DNA of 64,000 bases from TMED14 sp002167805 (GCA_965655795.1 CBFHHY010000004.1:1-64000), one strand, 5' to 3'; numbered from the stretch's first letter, positions 12,001-18,508 are shown. The notes: generated from the sequence alone by a model not told the origin. Program-made: numbers and translations.

Positions 12001-12956
12001 ATTCACTTTCATATTCGATTGATGGAGGTCTTACCATTGCTGATTCTGCATTCTTTGATAGCCTTTATGCTGGCACCTATATGGTTCAGGTTATAGATTC
12101 CGCAGGATGCCAAGGAACTAATTCCAGCAATAATATTGTGGATGTTTTAGAGCCGCCATTACTTCAGGCATCAGCAACTACTATTTTGGGAACAAAGTGT
12201 GAGATAGACACAACGGGTGGAGCCACCATAACTCCAACGGGAGGAGTCGCTCCGTATCAAATAATCTGGGAAACATTTGACTCTACATTCACTATTACTG
12301 GACTTAATGGTTTTGAATATTTATATACAGTTGCTGATTCCAACTTATGTTTATTTGAGGGTCTCGTAAAAATTCCAACTACAGATGCTGATTGTGATTC
12401 AATACCAGATATAGTGGAGGGAATTGATGATATTGATAATGATGGATTACCAAATTATCGTGATCGAGATTCTGATGGTGATCTACTTCCAGACTTGATA
12501 GAAATTGATGCAAATAGAGATGGATTTCCAGCCTACGGGGAGCTAAACTTGCAGTTATATGATAACTGTGATTCCCTGGATGAGTATAATGATTTTGGAT
12601 TTTTAGGATTGGTTCCTAATTTCTTAGACCCAGAAGCTTGTGATACAGTTTTATTCTTACCAGGAGTTTTCACACCAAATGGTGATGGTAAGAATGATAA
12701 GCTTGTCTTCCCAGGAATAGAGTCGTACGAACAAACTACTTTGACATTATTCAATAGAAATGGAGAAATAGTATTCCAAAAGTCACCATATGATAATAGT
12801 TTTGATGGGACATCTTCACGCACGGTATTCTTAAATAATAATCGAGATAATTATCTCCCTACAGGGACATATTTCTATACTTTAGTAATCGAAGACTTGT
12901 TAGCAGAGTTCCCGGAACAAGCAAGAATGCAAGGTTATATTTATATTCAACGATGA
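1..12956 (+). CDS. Giant SprB-like T9SS surface adhesin (5' end outside window)
   Basis: The frame is open from base 3, so the gene begins upstream; 4317 residues are inside the window. The GTG at 243 is only an internal codon. In order there are: the tail of one Ig-like module; 15 modules of about 175 residues, each with an ICxG-type cysteine, a YQW...YYRR core, an IPPGG-like turn and a DxNGC end (about 264-8170); two shorter Ig-like units (about 8170-8700); 15 SprB-type repeats with C-x5-DG and SGG signatures (about 8700-12370); a Ca-binding, thrombospondin-3-like aspartate-rich stretch (about 12390-12620); and a C-terminal gliding-associated domain (CHU_C) starting at FTPNGDGKND, near 12670. 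The composition is rich in Ser, Thr and Asn and poor in Lys. SprB-like proteins are exported by T9SS and act in gliding or adhesion; the exact role here is inferred. The stop overlaps the next ATG. Confidence 0.93.
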   Translation, partial: ISATVALNRPIALGGTITVTGAGASNYNYQFESSGSIDQTYSTSNASNLDSYTYTPQNVTPVVVTVKGQSIDGCVGEDTLVVYASVLTAGSLTNPNSAICEGTAMPSAITGAVSTGGSGTYTYQWQYSTNNSTWNNISNSNSKDLNYTVALNVSTYFRRQTTDQGFTVTADAVLQTVNSEPSATITTAYTSATGNMPDGATIVLTAPAGLSGYSWTPISGSNNTLSVNPTVSTTYNVTVTDANGCTNTDSKYISIDDLLPGTLSNQSICDGSSPVQINASNDGGGSGIYSFSWDISTDQNTWSSIGSATSASYTPSPAPSVTSYYRRTITDHDVSKTSTSTVIVSANPTVYTDKYAVTIPFGGSTTITVYGATNYSWTDGSSTWSGNQYTANPSVTTTYTVTGTDVNGCEDTTQSVVTVASFTAGDIGSNQTICSGETPSLLTSVQDATGGAGSISYSWESSPDGTSSWSQIGSANQTTYQAPALSVDTYYRRKATSASVTVTTSTVVYIQVTQGPTTAVSTIRTRIAKGDTTTLTASGADSYSWTPTGYVITATGTTASINPSATATFTVTGTTSGCSSNATQEITVSELVAGTIASNGSTTICPGVTPSSMSFTSAPSDGSLSYSLQWQISTNNIDWANIANATANTYAPPNPITQTTWYRCQVNDPGLSVKPIGVLKYTNSVNYLVTVPTTLSVVATYDTIPPSGTGNVLNVSGGTPSTFNWYVGSISGTPAATGTASYTPTNTSSETTFYLEYTDSGCLTSVSKTIYVDALNAGTIGTDQDVCDGATSVNAFTSTTGASGGTQGSYSYQWQESSDQATWSDITGATNSTFTPSFPSGFSQTIYYRRKVTNAGIEAITTVPITLSKVVRPTLSITAAAASNSSLSASAPTIPNGATIDLNSQASNGNVVSYSWSPSSGLSATNTASVQASPTSNTTYSLSAVTDVGCTQTVQITVTVDELTSGDIEIFDGTSAGSAMTICPGEAPPANSSIRPQSTGGSPTGGSGAYTYQWQYSTDQSTWTSILSSDNSSAELDTYLLNSTFDNVSATRYYRRNVTNTGVTKSSDVVQLNVYNAPNILITSTSDTIPPGGTNNLAASGGGAGTYANYEWHIGSIGASPSTGTNYGINGSSGNSQNTQMTYVLRGSDANCSNTDTKTIYIDPLDAGSITGDQNICENSTSASVLSNVAVASGGTQGSYQYQWFERLGLGGTYASIPGANTASYTPTFNSASDNIFLKRQVENADITAFSNEVVLSLVTNPIISVNATGQAGDTVSIPIGASIQLNATATGQPITSYAWSPSTALSGTSGASVTSTPNSSIVYTVTGTNASSCEASGQITINATNLNAGTIESSSSSSTNEAICPGGVPSVMQPAGSSTPSGGSGSYAYQWQRSRDNINWTDITSSNNTSFSNAIYTTNSTYDSLNAPRFYRRKVTDMTVNAYSNAINITINQLPTIVASSDNSSVPVGGNVTLSASGGANANSYTWYKQGNQISSSQSPTVSVPVTSRYVVYGVGSNGCGDSSAVNVTAVALTAGGIGPDQTICVGESATTINSTAAPTGGSGSYTFKWYETTDLNVAFSEISGATQASYTPSVSVTTYFKRKVTDSDISEETSVVTVTVVPNPTIDVTAASRYMPPGGTQTLSALGASTYTWSPTVTGIDPANSQVSITGAGAGTTTYTAQGTDVNGCIGSDTVNIYVRNITAGTIGSNETLCEGVIPNSITGNASSGGSGVFTYQWQSSSDNITWSDVTGEVATNLVFSSSLSVTTYYRRKTIDQSAEAFTNTITVTINPKPVLTIATDSGDSLLCQGNSMILTANGATTYNWTLGSTAIGSTQVITVSPTSTTTYDVVGTSAQGCVSDAASIPISVTPAPVVLVSTDYSQIPPGATVNLSASGASSYVWSPNTGLSSSVNPIITATPTSTTRYVVTGSSASGCSDTISQLIKVIPLDGGTITSSKSVCSGDTVGTLSEINPSQGGTGSGFTYEWEKSSDNINWTAISNTNNVSAVLSEVITQTTYFRRKSNNLNVSAYSNIATVQPISRPTVVLTSNKIVAPRGGNVTFSGAGAATYVLKLNGSSISTTLPYQTQVFSTATYYLEGTDANGCIDTSALLITVDPLQPGTIGSDQTDCAGSTFNTIQNLTSPSGGSSVYTYQWESSTDGSNYAVISNTNSLSYNPGILQQTTYYRRRVIDSDLDTVTAVVTMTVNSDPQVSATTATKTVPAGASITLNGTGAATYIWSGAQSSNLSSTTGSPVTALINTSTTYTVTGTDINGCQDTGVISILVVPIDPGTTDASSTVCVGEVPPQIFSITSASGGSGNFSYEWETSSDGVSWTTISGANGTNFTPVDAATSTVFYRRVAINLGVKEPANTVTITTLNLPSITGSTNLGAIPPGASAILSAQGVNAQGSYDWSVNASSIATTQTVTVTPSNTTDYILTGTDANGCSNADTVTVSVIPLDGGDISAHPTALCQGEPIDSIASVSLASGGSGVFAYTWEESNDNTNWTSITNQFGAKLYYSSVINQTKYFRRVTTDNGIEAYSNTASVTMNNNPLVQANSLSGRYLPFGAQVSLEGTQGLATYSWSPTNVLNSSNTRITSGVLNSTTIFTLDAIDANGCSGQDTIKIFARTLNPGTIGTDQIICANEQPNQFTSITAASGGSETFTYKWQDSVGTGNWVDIIGAVALDYSPGTVAATKFYRRVVIDNSIEKASNIITITVATNPADVVTSDTAVCQGSDPIDLSIMATAAPGHTLYWYSSLTGGVGSTTTPTYTPTIVGTTDYFVSQKNNSNGCESSRKKIVMETSVLPSQPVAATTVNYCLGEPNAVALTATPSVGTNTILWYDSDGITRLSAAPVPNTSNAGNKKYYASEYNPTSECESSPVEITVVVYQPTATATLTQDVSCFGGSDGEVSGSGSAGLAPYNYSWKNSNGQVVGNQNFAAGLISDNYTVIIEDARGCQDSAGVTVSEPTQLVISSTKQDPQCYGDNGSITIAATGATPSYNYSFDNGVTYQTSNTKSLPFGQYRLKVRDANLCEATDTANPVALSQTTAIAANLTETSVSCNNGLDGKLLAVASGGTPGSSGYQYQWNDPNLQATDLAVGLSAGSYTVTISDQYGCSRNFTKVVNEPDAVIVSDISSSNLNCFESADGSIEITAQGGNALEYSIDNGVTYLPSSTFPNLTAGSYRVVVQDSLNCLVTYNAVRQIILTQPDRIEVQDIVMDSASCHGYSDAQIQIFATGGSQKKYSINGGNFFNNSGLFTGLSAGYYNAVVTDSNNCIATYDTGVASSGPIEDPDVLYMSAITTTDLSCNNSSDGQIEVTASGGTNRKYSLDAGANYQTSPIFAGLDAGTYTVTLSDANNCPATYALSRTVTLLEPDPVVVDSVIEIEPSCNGVSDGSIEINASGGNTLSYSIDNGQNTQPGNYFPLLSAGNYQITVSDSKSCLVTYNIPTRTFILSEPDSAIVQDIIAETITCNDASDGSIEIVAGGGNILEYSINNGATYFPTSIFNGLDEGTYQTKVRDSKSCQVFYEVNRVVIINEPDSLFIDSISSNNITCKNFNDGNIEIFASGGNTPIQYSITSNKPSSFIQQNYFDLLTPGLYETGINDALSCPTFSRVLTNITIAEPNQLKVDMIDKDEVTCNSFDDGIIELSVSGGTIPYNYKLTSDTDTLNQNQPVFIGLSANTYTISVIDSFACPLIYSPGLSQAVKIDQPDTIIVRQINPTDITCNNFNDGKIEIIATGGNDPIKYSIDFGASYFLTNEFNNLVAGTYNINVSDSNNCPVVQTPVSVDSMSTRIINPLPIQASSFVTNNLCKADQLGIIDLAIIGGTVDTITDYNVTWTDVNSNIVGYGIPIDSLGAGVYVSTIEDNNLCLTSISTTVTEPDSLLISSITYKDLKCFRSIDGEINITVNGGVGPLYSIDSGLTYLSSGAFSGLDTGVYFVNVTDVNSCISYPTGMTQILITQPDSFYVDSVVIEDVDCFGNNSGTILISASGGNSLSYSIDGGLTIADSAFFDSLYAGTYMVQVIDSAGCQGTNSSNNIVDVLEPPLLQASATTILGTKCEIDTTGGATITPTGGVAPYQIIWETFDSTFTITGLNGFEYLYTVADSNLCLFEGLVKIPTTDADCDSIPDIVEGIDDIDNDGLPNYRDRDSDGDLLPDLIEIDANRDGFPAYGELNLQLYDNCDSLDEYNDFGFLGLVPNFLDPEACDTVLFLPGVFTPNGDGKNDKLVFPGIESYEQTTLTLFNRNGEIVFQKSPYDNSFDGTSSRTVFLNNNRDNYLPTGTYFYTLVIEDLLAEFPEQARMQGYIYIQR
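264..8170 (+). repeat. Array of 15 Ig-like adhesin modules
   Basis: Fifteen consecutive protein modules of about 175 residues (about 530 bases) are recognised by their opening ICxG, LCxG or VCxG motif. Module openings read, for example, AICEG, SICDG, TICSG, TICPG, DVCDG, NICEN, TLCEG, TDCAG, ALCQG and IICAN. The copies are diverged rather than identical, so this is an old expansion of protein domains and not a recent DNA tandem repeat. Each module has two cysteines, one at the opening motif and one in the closing NGC-like motif. Confidence 0.85.
8700..12370 (+). repeat. Array of 15 SprB-type repeats
   Basis: Fifteen units of about 80 residues show the pattern of a Cys about six residues before DG, then an I-E-I strand, SGG, and a YSIDNG-like strand, for example ITCNDASDGSIEI and VTCNSFDDGIIEL. 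This matches the SprB repeat family found in gliding-motility adhesins. Most units also carry a second Cys near the end (NNC, LNC or KSC). The units are diverged, and the array follows the Ig-like modules directly. Confidence 0.85.
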
Positions 12957-13852
12957 GGCATTTAATTTTAAATATAATAATATTTGTTTTTATTCTGATT
13001 CAGAATGGCCTTTGGGCTCAGGAGAATCCTGCGCAAAGCTCTTATGCATACAACCCTTTGATTTTATCTCCTTCGTTTGCGGGTTTAAATACTGGTACAC
13101 TTTCGATACTTAATGATTTCCAATATATGGGAATTGAAGGCGCACCTCGAACAACAATTTCAACTTTTGATTATGGTCTTATGGATTTGAATTTGGGACT
13201 GGGTTTAGACATAACGAATGATCGAATAGGTCCTATATCAAATTCTATTGTAAGACTCAGTACTGCATATCATTTAAAAGTTGGAAGGGGTGAGACATTT
13301 TCTTTTGGAATGCGTCATAACTTTTTTAATATTAATTTGGACCTTCAAGGAGAAAACAGAATCGATATTGATGACGTAACAGTTTTTGATAATACTTTTT
13401 CATCATTCACATATAATATAGACATATCAGGGCTATATTATGCACGCAAGACTTACGTAGGGGCTACAGTTTTAAATGCTATTCGTGGTCGATTTTTAGA
13501 CAGCAATTTTACTGCGAGGAGTTTTAATATATTCCTGGGATCAGAATATCAATATTCAAGAAATGTTCGGTTTGCTTATAGCGGAGCATTAATTGTTGAA
13601 GAAGGTTCGCCGAATACCATTAATCTTTATGGGCAGTACTTCATTACTCCTAAATGGAGGGCAGGAATTCATAGCCATGCAAGGCTGATTGGCTTTAATA
13701 CAATTTTTGAGACCAAAGGATTTAGAATATTTTATAAATATTCGTATCCCAGAATATCAGGATTTCGTAGGCAATCTCATTCAGTCGGTTTATCTTTTGA
13801 CTTTATAAATGAAAAACAAAAAATTGAAACACCTATATTTTTCCTTAATTAG
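12953..13852 (+). CDS. PorP/SprF family T9SS outer-membrane protein
   Basis: A 299-residue protein with an N-terminal signal peptide (hydrophobic residues 4-20, cleavage near WAQ) followed by SYAYNPLILSPSFAGL, the hallmark opening of the PorP/SprF family (an NP...NPA/SFAG-like motif). The rest alternates like an outer-membrane beta-barrel. In the family, SprF-type proteins are needed for secretion or surface attachment of SprB-type adhesins with CHU_C C-termini. The start ATG overlaps the adhesin stop (ATGA), so the two genes are translationally coupled and very likely cognate partners. Confidence 0.9.
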   Translation: MRHLILNIIIFVFILIQNGLWAQENPAQSSYAYNPLILSPSFAGLNTGTLSILNDFQYMGIEGAPRTTISTFDYGLMDLNLGLGLDITNDRIGPISNSIVRLSTAYHLKVGRGETFSFGMRHNFFNINLDLQGENRIDIDDVTVFDNTFSSFTYNIDISGLYYARKTYVGATVLNAIRGRFLDSNFTARSFNIFLGSEYQYSRNVRFAYSGALIVEEGSPNTINLYGQYFITPKWRAGIHSHARLIGFNTIFETKGFRIFYKYSYPRISGFRRQSHSVGLSFDFINEKQKIETPIFFLN

Positions 13853-14705
13853 TGCATTGTTGCTGTTCATGAATTCGGGAATAATTCACGGCCAAGAATT
13901 CCCAGAATACCTGCGTTCAAACTATGTTTCTGAGCCATTGATTGATACAAAAAGTGATGACTTTGGACTTGCTCCTATGACTAAAGGTTATTTTGTTTTC
14001 TGCTCTAATGGAAGAAAAGGGTTAGGTAAAATTTTACGTGAGCCAAAAATCGATTTATTCTTGTATGATTTAAAAAATAATGCAATTTCTCTTTTTGATA
14101 AGTCAGGATTATGTGATTTAGATGATCATAAGAACAATATTGGTTCTGTAAGTTTTACTTCAGATTTAAAGACTCTTTTTATTAGCAGGAATAGATTTCA
14201 AAAAAATTACAATGGAATAGTTCCTTTTGAATTAATGCAAGTAGATATTTTAGAAGAAACATCAGAGTGTAGCACTTTGCCTTTCGTTAATCCTGATTAC
14301 AGTTATCAGCAGCCTTTTTTTGATAGTAAGCAAGGTATTTTATATTTCATCTCCAATATTCCTGGAGGTAAGGGTGGGTTTGATGTGTACGCGGCAAAAA
14401 GGTACTCAGATCATACATGGAGTATCCCCGTTAATGTAGAAAGTATAAATACTAGTGAAGATGAATTATTTCCAACTACTGATTTTGAAGGCAACATGTT
14501 TTTTTCTAGAAGAACTGAAAATAGCGGGCTAGATATTTATTGTTTGATTAAGGGAACTACATTTCCCGAGAGACTACCGGGGCCTTTCAACACGGAAGGA
14601 GATGATTTTAATTTTGTAGTATTGGATTCTAAGAATATCGTAATGTCGCGGGTACCGAAAAAGAATAAGAGTTCAGATATCCTTTTATTTTCTATTTTCT
14701 TGTGA
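13809..14705 (+). CDS. Secreted PD40/WD40-like beta-propeller protein
   Basis: 298 residues with a signal peptide (residues about 8-28, ending IIHGQ). The body has repeated strand motifs of the type LYFISNIPGGKGGFDVY, MFFSRRTENSGLDIY and LFISRNRF. These are typical of PD40/TolB-like propeller blades, which in Bacteroidota often accompany PorP proteins, either as separate proteins or as the central part of PorE-like proteins. No OmpA domain is present, so it is not a complete PorE. The start lies 44 bases inside the PorP-like gene; this ATG is chosen because it leads straight into a good signal peptide. Confidence 0.75.
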   Translation: MKNKKLKHLYFSLISALLLFMNSGIIHGQEFPEYLRSNYVSEPLIDTKSDDFGLAPMTKGYFVFCSNGRKGLGKILREPKIDLFLYDLKNNAISLFDKSGLCDLDDHKNNIGSVSFTSDLKTLFISRNRFQKNYNGIVPFELMQVDILEETSECSTLPFVNPDYSYQQPFFDSKQGILYFISNIPGGKGGFDVYAAKRYSDHTWSIPVNVESINTSEDELFPTTDFEGNMFFSRRTENSGLDIYCLIKGTTFPERLPGPFNTEGDDFNFVVLDSKNIVMSRVPKKNKSSDILLFSIFL

Positions 14706-16720
14706 AAAAAATTGTAATTCTAATATTTCTCTTTGGATTCCTTTCAAATTGTTCAAATGAATACTTAGGACTCAATACTTTAAACATTTCAGTTGGTCCA
14801 GATATAAATTTCCCTCTAGGTACTATAGATATGACCTTAGGAAATGTTGTTGGTAACTTGGGAATGGATACTCAAAATGATTCTACAGGAATTTATATCG
14901 AGACCCGATTAGACTCTGTTGCAACTATTTATGCGGATAGTTTATTTCCAGAGATTCCTGTAGCCTCGATATCAGATTCTTTTGCGATGGGAACAGTTCA
15001 GTTACCTCAATTTCAATTACAAAATGGAATGTCATTAAGTCAATTTGGAAGTGCTGCTGGAGGAACGGTCGCTGCATTGATAAATAGTTTAAATGGCACG
15101 ACTCAACCTTTTCCTGCCCTTGGTCCTGCAAGTGGCGGAAGCTATCCAACTTTAGGGAGTTCTCCAGTATGTGAAGCGATTTTAACAAGCGGATCTACCA
15201 CTCTTCAAATAACAAATAATTGGCCTGTCCCAGTTAGTTTGAATGTTGTTCTTTACGATGTGACTAATGGCGCAGTTGTAACGAGTTTTCAATTTACTAA
15301 TGTCCCATCTGGATCTTCACAGAGTCAAACAAAGTCGCTGGTCGGGAAAACAATATCTGGAAATTTAGTTTTTGATATCGTATCTGTGAATACACCAGGA
15401 TCCTCTGGATCTCCGGTATATATAAATACATCAGAAGAGATAATAATGAATATGTCTATGACGGGATTAGAGGCTCAATCTGGAAGTGTATACTTCCCAA
15501 CCAGTGAGTTGAGCACAACTTCAGATTACATGAATTTCCCGATGCCTTCAGGGGTTCAGTTATCAAAAATACTAGTTGAAAGTGCTAAGTTATTTTATAA
15601 AATATCTAGCCCCCTTCAAACCGTTGTTACAACAGAATTAACGATGCCCAATTCAAACGACGGTTTTGGAGAGTATTCGATACAAATTAACTCTGGCCCT
15701 TTACTCCCAGATACTGGAACAATATTAATGAGTAATGTAGAACTTGATCTTACTTCAAATCCCAATGCATCATATAATAGCTTGGGCTACATTGTTCATT
15801 CATTTTTAGCGGATATAAGTAATTGCATTGAGTTTGATCAATCAGAAAATTTAACTTTTGAGTTTTCGATACAGGATATGAAATTAAAAGGTATTGAGGG
15901 TTATTTGGGACAATTCTCATTTCAAGATTCTTCATCGATAGATATAGATTCAATAGGAGACCTAAGTTTTGATTATTTAAGCTTTTATGAACCTCAGATT
16001 GATTTTGAGATAACAAACGGGCTAGGTATACCAATGTTTTTTTCGTTAGATCTTGATAGTGAGAATCAATTTGGCAAGTTCTCTGAAAAGGTTACAAACT
16101 TCCCTGTTTCGTACCCTTCAGAATACATATATCCTTTAGAGAGAGAGTCGGTTATGGAGATACGTCCTGAGGCCAGTGATCCTTTTATTTCTTTGCCAAA
16201 CAATTCATTGAAGTTTGAATTTGGTGCAGATATCGTATCTACATTTCAGCAAAACGCATTTGAAAATTTTATCTACAAGGGAGAAGATCTTAATGCAAAT
16301 GTTATTCTTCGACAGAAAAGTAATATTGCGCTAAAAAATCTCCTCATATCTGATACCATAGACCTTGGTTCCCCAATAGATACCTCTGGATTTTACAGAA
16401 TTGACTCGTTATTTCTCTCCTTGTCTTATGCAAATAATTTAGGTTTAGAGTTTGAAACAACATTGGATTTTTTAAATTCTAATGACAGTATTGTAATGTC
16501 GAAAAACATGTCTTTAATGGATGGTATTGGAGACGTGACTGTCTCACTTACAAAAGCAGAAATTGGTCGACTTTCAGAGGTTTCAAAAATTTCAATTGGT
16601 CTAAATTTAAGTACAGTTGGTTTACCTGAGTCTATCACACTTTTTCCGGAAAGCTCGGTATTGATGAATTTAAGCTTAGGTGGTAAGTTTAAGCTCAAAG
16701 TTGTAGACTTACGCCCATGA
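14702..16720 (+). CDS. Large predicted lipoprotein, function unknown
   Basis: 672 residues starting at GTG, which overlaps the preceding stop (GTGA). The N-terminus is a short hydrophobic segment ending FLSNC, so Cys17 is a plausible lipidation site. The remainder is rich in Ser, Asn and aspartate, with alternating hydrophobic residues that suggest stacked beta-sandwich domains. I recognise no named domain. Position between the adhesin/PorP genes and a barrel-like gene, with overlaps on both sides, points to an outer-membrane-associated accessory of the same surface structure. That role is inference. Confidence 0.7.
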   Translation: MKKIVILIFLFGFLSNCSNEYLGLNTLNISVGPDINFPLGTIDMTLGNVVGNLGMDTQNDSTGIYIETRLDSVATIYADSLFPEIPVASISDSFAMGTVQLPQFQLQNGMSLSQFGSAAGGTVAALINSLNGTTQPFPALGPASGGSYPTLGSSPVCEAILTSGSTTLQITNNWPVPVSLNVVLYDVTNGAVVTSFQFTNVPSGSSQSQTKSLVGKTISGNLVFDIVSVNTPGSSGSPVYINTSEEIIMNMSMTGLEAQSGSVYFPTSELSTTSDYMNFPMPSGVQLSKILVESAKLFYKISSPLQTVVTTELTMPNSNDGFGEYSIQINSGPLLPDTGTILMSNVELDLTSNPNASYNSLGYIVHSFLADISNCIEFDQSENLTFEFSIQDMKLKGIEGYLGQFSFQDSSSIDIDSIGDLSFDYLSFYEPQIDFEITNGLGIPMFFSLDLDSENQFGKFSEKVTNFPVSYPSEYIYPLERESVMEIRPEASDPFISLPNNSLKFEFGADIVSTFQQNAFENFIYKGEDLNANVILRQKSNIALKNLLISDTIDLGSPIDTSGFYRIDSLFLSLSYANNLGLEFETTLDFLNSNDSIVMSKNMSLMDGIGDVTVSLTKAEIGRLSEVSKISIGLNLSTVGLPESITLFPESSVLMNLSLGGKFKLKVVDLRP

Positions 16721-18057
16721 GAACTATCCCTTTTATTTTTATAATAATACTATTACTAAATCCCTTTCAAGGGGTTTCCCAAAATGCTTCTGGTCAATAT
16801 TTATCTCCTTCAATGAGAGCAGGTGAATATTTGGGGTCTGTGGATCTGCCTAATTTTACCATAGAATTAGGAGCATTAGATTTTGGAATTAATTTAAATT
16901 TCACTGCTGGCGAAATTTTGAAAGGAGATCAAACGGCAAATTTGAAAAACCTATCTCAAAACCGCGATTACCTTATTATTCATAATAATTTTAGCTCCAA
17001 TTTGTTCGCTGCTACTTTTGGGAAGAAAAACACACACAGTGTTTTTGGTATCGGGTTGAACTCAGTTGGCGATTTAAGTATAGACAGAGATTTAATTCAA
17101 ATTGCAACCGTAGGCTTTCCTGTGAATAATGATGGTGTATACTCAAATATCAATGATGGTATAAATATTTCTCAAGAGCTTTGGTCAAATATTTTTTATG
17201 GCATTACAAGAAAAATAGGTAAAAACTCTGTTGGGTTAAGAGTCAATTACAATAGTTTAATTCTTGGAGCACAAGTCAATACAGATGAATTTAATTTTAG
17301 TAGGATTAGTACTTCGGATACAAATTTTATTGGCATTAAGTACAAAGCTGGGGTCCAAGTAAAAGGAGCAGAGTATCTACCGCAGTTAGCATTAGGTGAT
17401 ATTACTGGTGTTCCAATTATTAGTTCAAATGGAAGATTGAGTATTGATTTTGGGTTTGAAAAGCAACTAAAAGATTATTACCGTTTTGGAGTTAGTCTTA
17501 ATAACATATGGTTGAATAGAAATTTTGGTCGCCTAACGCGCACGGTATGGTCCGGAGATGGATCTTTTTCGGGGGCGGACTATGTTATAGGAACAGATAG
17601 TATGTCTGATGTTGTAAATGATTTAGTCAATTATGATTTAAACGGTTTTTTCCCCGACACGACTCAGGAGTCTAGTGAGTATTTTATATCAGCCCCTTCA
17701 AGAATGAAGGTTTATTTTACGACTCGCTTATCGAGCCAGATGAAACTAATTGTCTCGAACAGTGTGAGGTGGTACCCAAATCGACAAGATTATCAGCTAA
17801 CTGCTTTTATTTTTAATAAGCCAAATAAAATACTCCATTTAGGATATGGTTTAAATTGGTGGTTGAATTATAATATTATTGACTTGAATTTAGCTGCTAA
17901 AATCCTTGTTGCTCCGTATTCTAGATTCTCCATTGGGTTTAACAACCCATTAAGTATTCCTAGATTTGGTGGTGGGCTTAGTATTCAAGAAGGATTTTCG
18001 GGCACTAATATTTTCTTTGGTTTGAGTTTTGGAAAGTATGTGGAAAAGGACTTTTAG
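16717..18057 (+). CDS. DUF5723-like predicted outer-membrane beta-barrel protein
   Basis: 446 residues with a signal peptide (residues 5-21, ending GVSQN). It then shows alternating amphipathic strands with many Gly, Asn and aromatic residues, including segments such as FGIGLNSVGDL and SVGLRVNYNS, and an ending in FFGLSFGKYV. This resembles the DUF5723 family of Bacteroidota outer-membrane proteins; the family call is from memory of its general pattern. ATGA overlap with the upstream lipoprotein gene suggests the pair is made together and may form one complex. Confidence 0.65.
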   Translation: MRTIPFIFIIILLLNPFQGVSQNASGQYLSPSMRAGEYLGSVDLPNFTIELGALDFGINLNFTAGEILKGDQTANLKNLSQNRDYLIIHNNFSSNLFAATFGKKNTHSVFGIGLNSVGDLSIDRDLIQIATVGFPVNNDGVYSNINDGINISQELWSNIFYGITRKIGKNSVGLRVNYNSLILGAQVNTDEFNFSRISTSDTNFIGIKYKAGVQVKGAEYLPQLALGDITGVPIISSNGRLSIDFGFEKQLKDYYRFGVSLNNIWLNRNFGRLTRTVWSGDGSFSGADYVIGTDSMSDVVNDLVNYDLNGFFPDTTQESSEYFISAPSRMKVYFTTRLSSQMKLIVSNSVRWYPNRQDYQLTAFIFNKPNKILHLGYGLNWWLNYNIIDLNLAAKILVAPYSRFSIGFNNPLSIPRFGGGLSIQEGFSGTNIFFGLSFGKYVEKDF

Positions 18058-18502
18058 TATAATTATTTTTTTTCTTTTTAGTCTTCAGTCAAATTCCCAA
18101 GTAATTATGGAAAGGTTGAATTCAATAAAAGCAAATAAGAATTTTGATTATGAATTAAGAGGAGCTATTGATGGTAAAATGAACTTATTTGTTTTAAGAG
18201 TCAACCCAGATAGCGCTGAAAATTTTGTAGTATTTATAAGAACCCAGAAGGTTCTTGATGCATTTTATCGTTATTTAGCATGTTTTAGATATCGCTGCTT
18301 TAAAGATGATCAGCCAATTTTTTTTCAAGGTCAAGGTGCGCTTAACTATGATTACTCAACAAAAATTTACATGGATAATAATGGAAACCATTATTTTAGT
18401 CGAAGGAATTTAATTGGATTATTAAAATCAATGGATCGAAATAAGAAAAAATTAAAATTACCCAAGTCGTTTCGAAAGCGTAAAAAATATTTTTTTCTCT
18501 AA
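18038..18502 (+). CDS. Small secreted basic protein, unknown
   Basis: 154 residues from ATG at 18038; a TTG three codons upstream is less likely. The gene overlaps the barrel gene by 20 bases. It has an N-terminal hydrophobic signal (residues 6-20, ending SNSQ), a central CFRYRC pair and a very lysine/arginine-rich C-terminus. No family is recognised. It appears to be part of the same polycistronic unit and is followed by the next gene after 6 bases. Confidence 0.6.
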   Translation: MWKRTFSIIIFFLFSLQSNSQVIMERLNSIKANKNFDYELRGAIDGKMNLFVLRVNPDSAENFVVFIRTQKVLDAFYRYLACFRYRCFKDDQPIFFQGQGALNYDYSTKIYMDNNGNHYFSRRNLIGLLKSMDRNKKKLKLPKSFRKRKKYFFL

Positions 18503-18508
18503 CGCCCA

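Noticed and set aside
264..12370. CRISPR-like or satellite repeat array
   Set aside because: The periodicity is at protein level (about 175 and 80 residues) with diverged DNA, and there are no short identical repeats with unique spacers.
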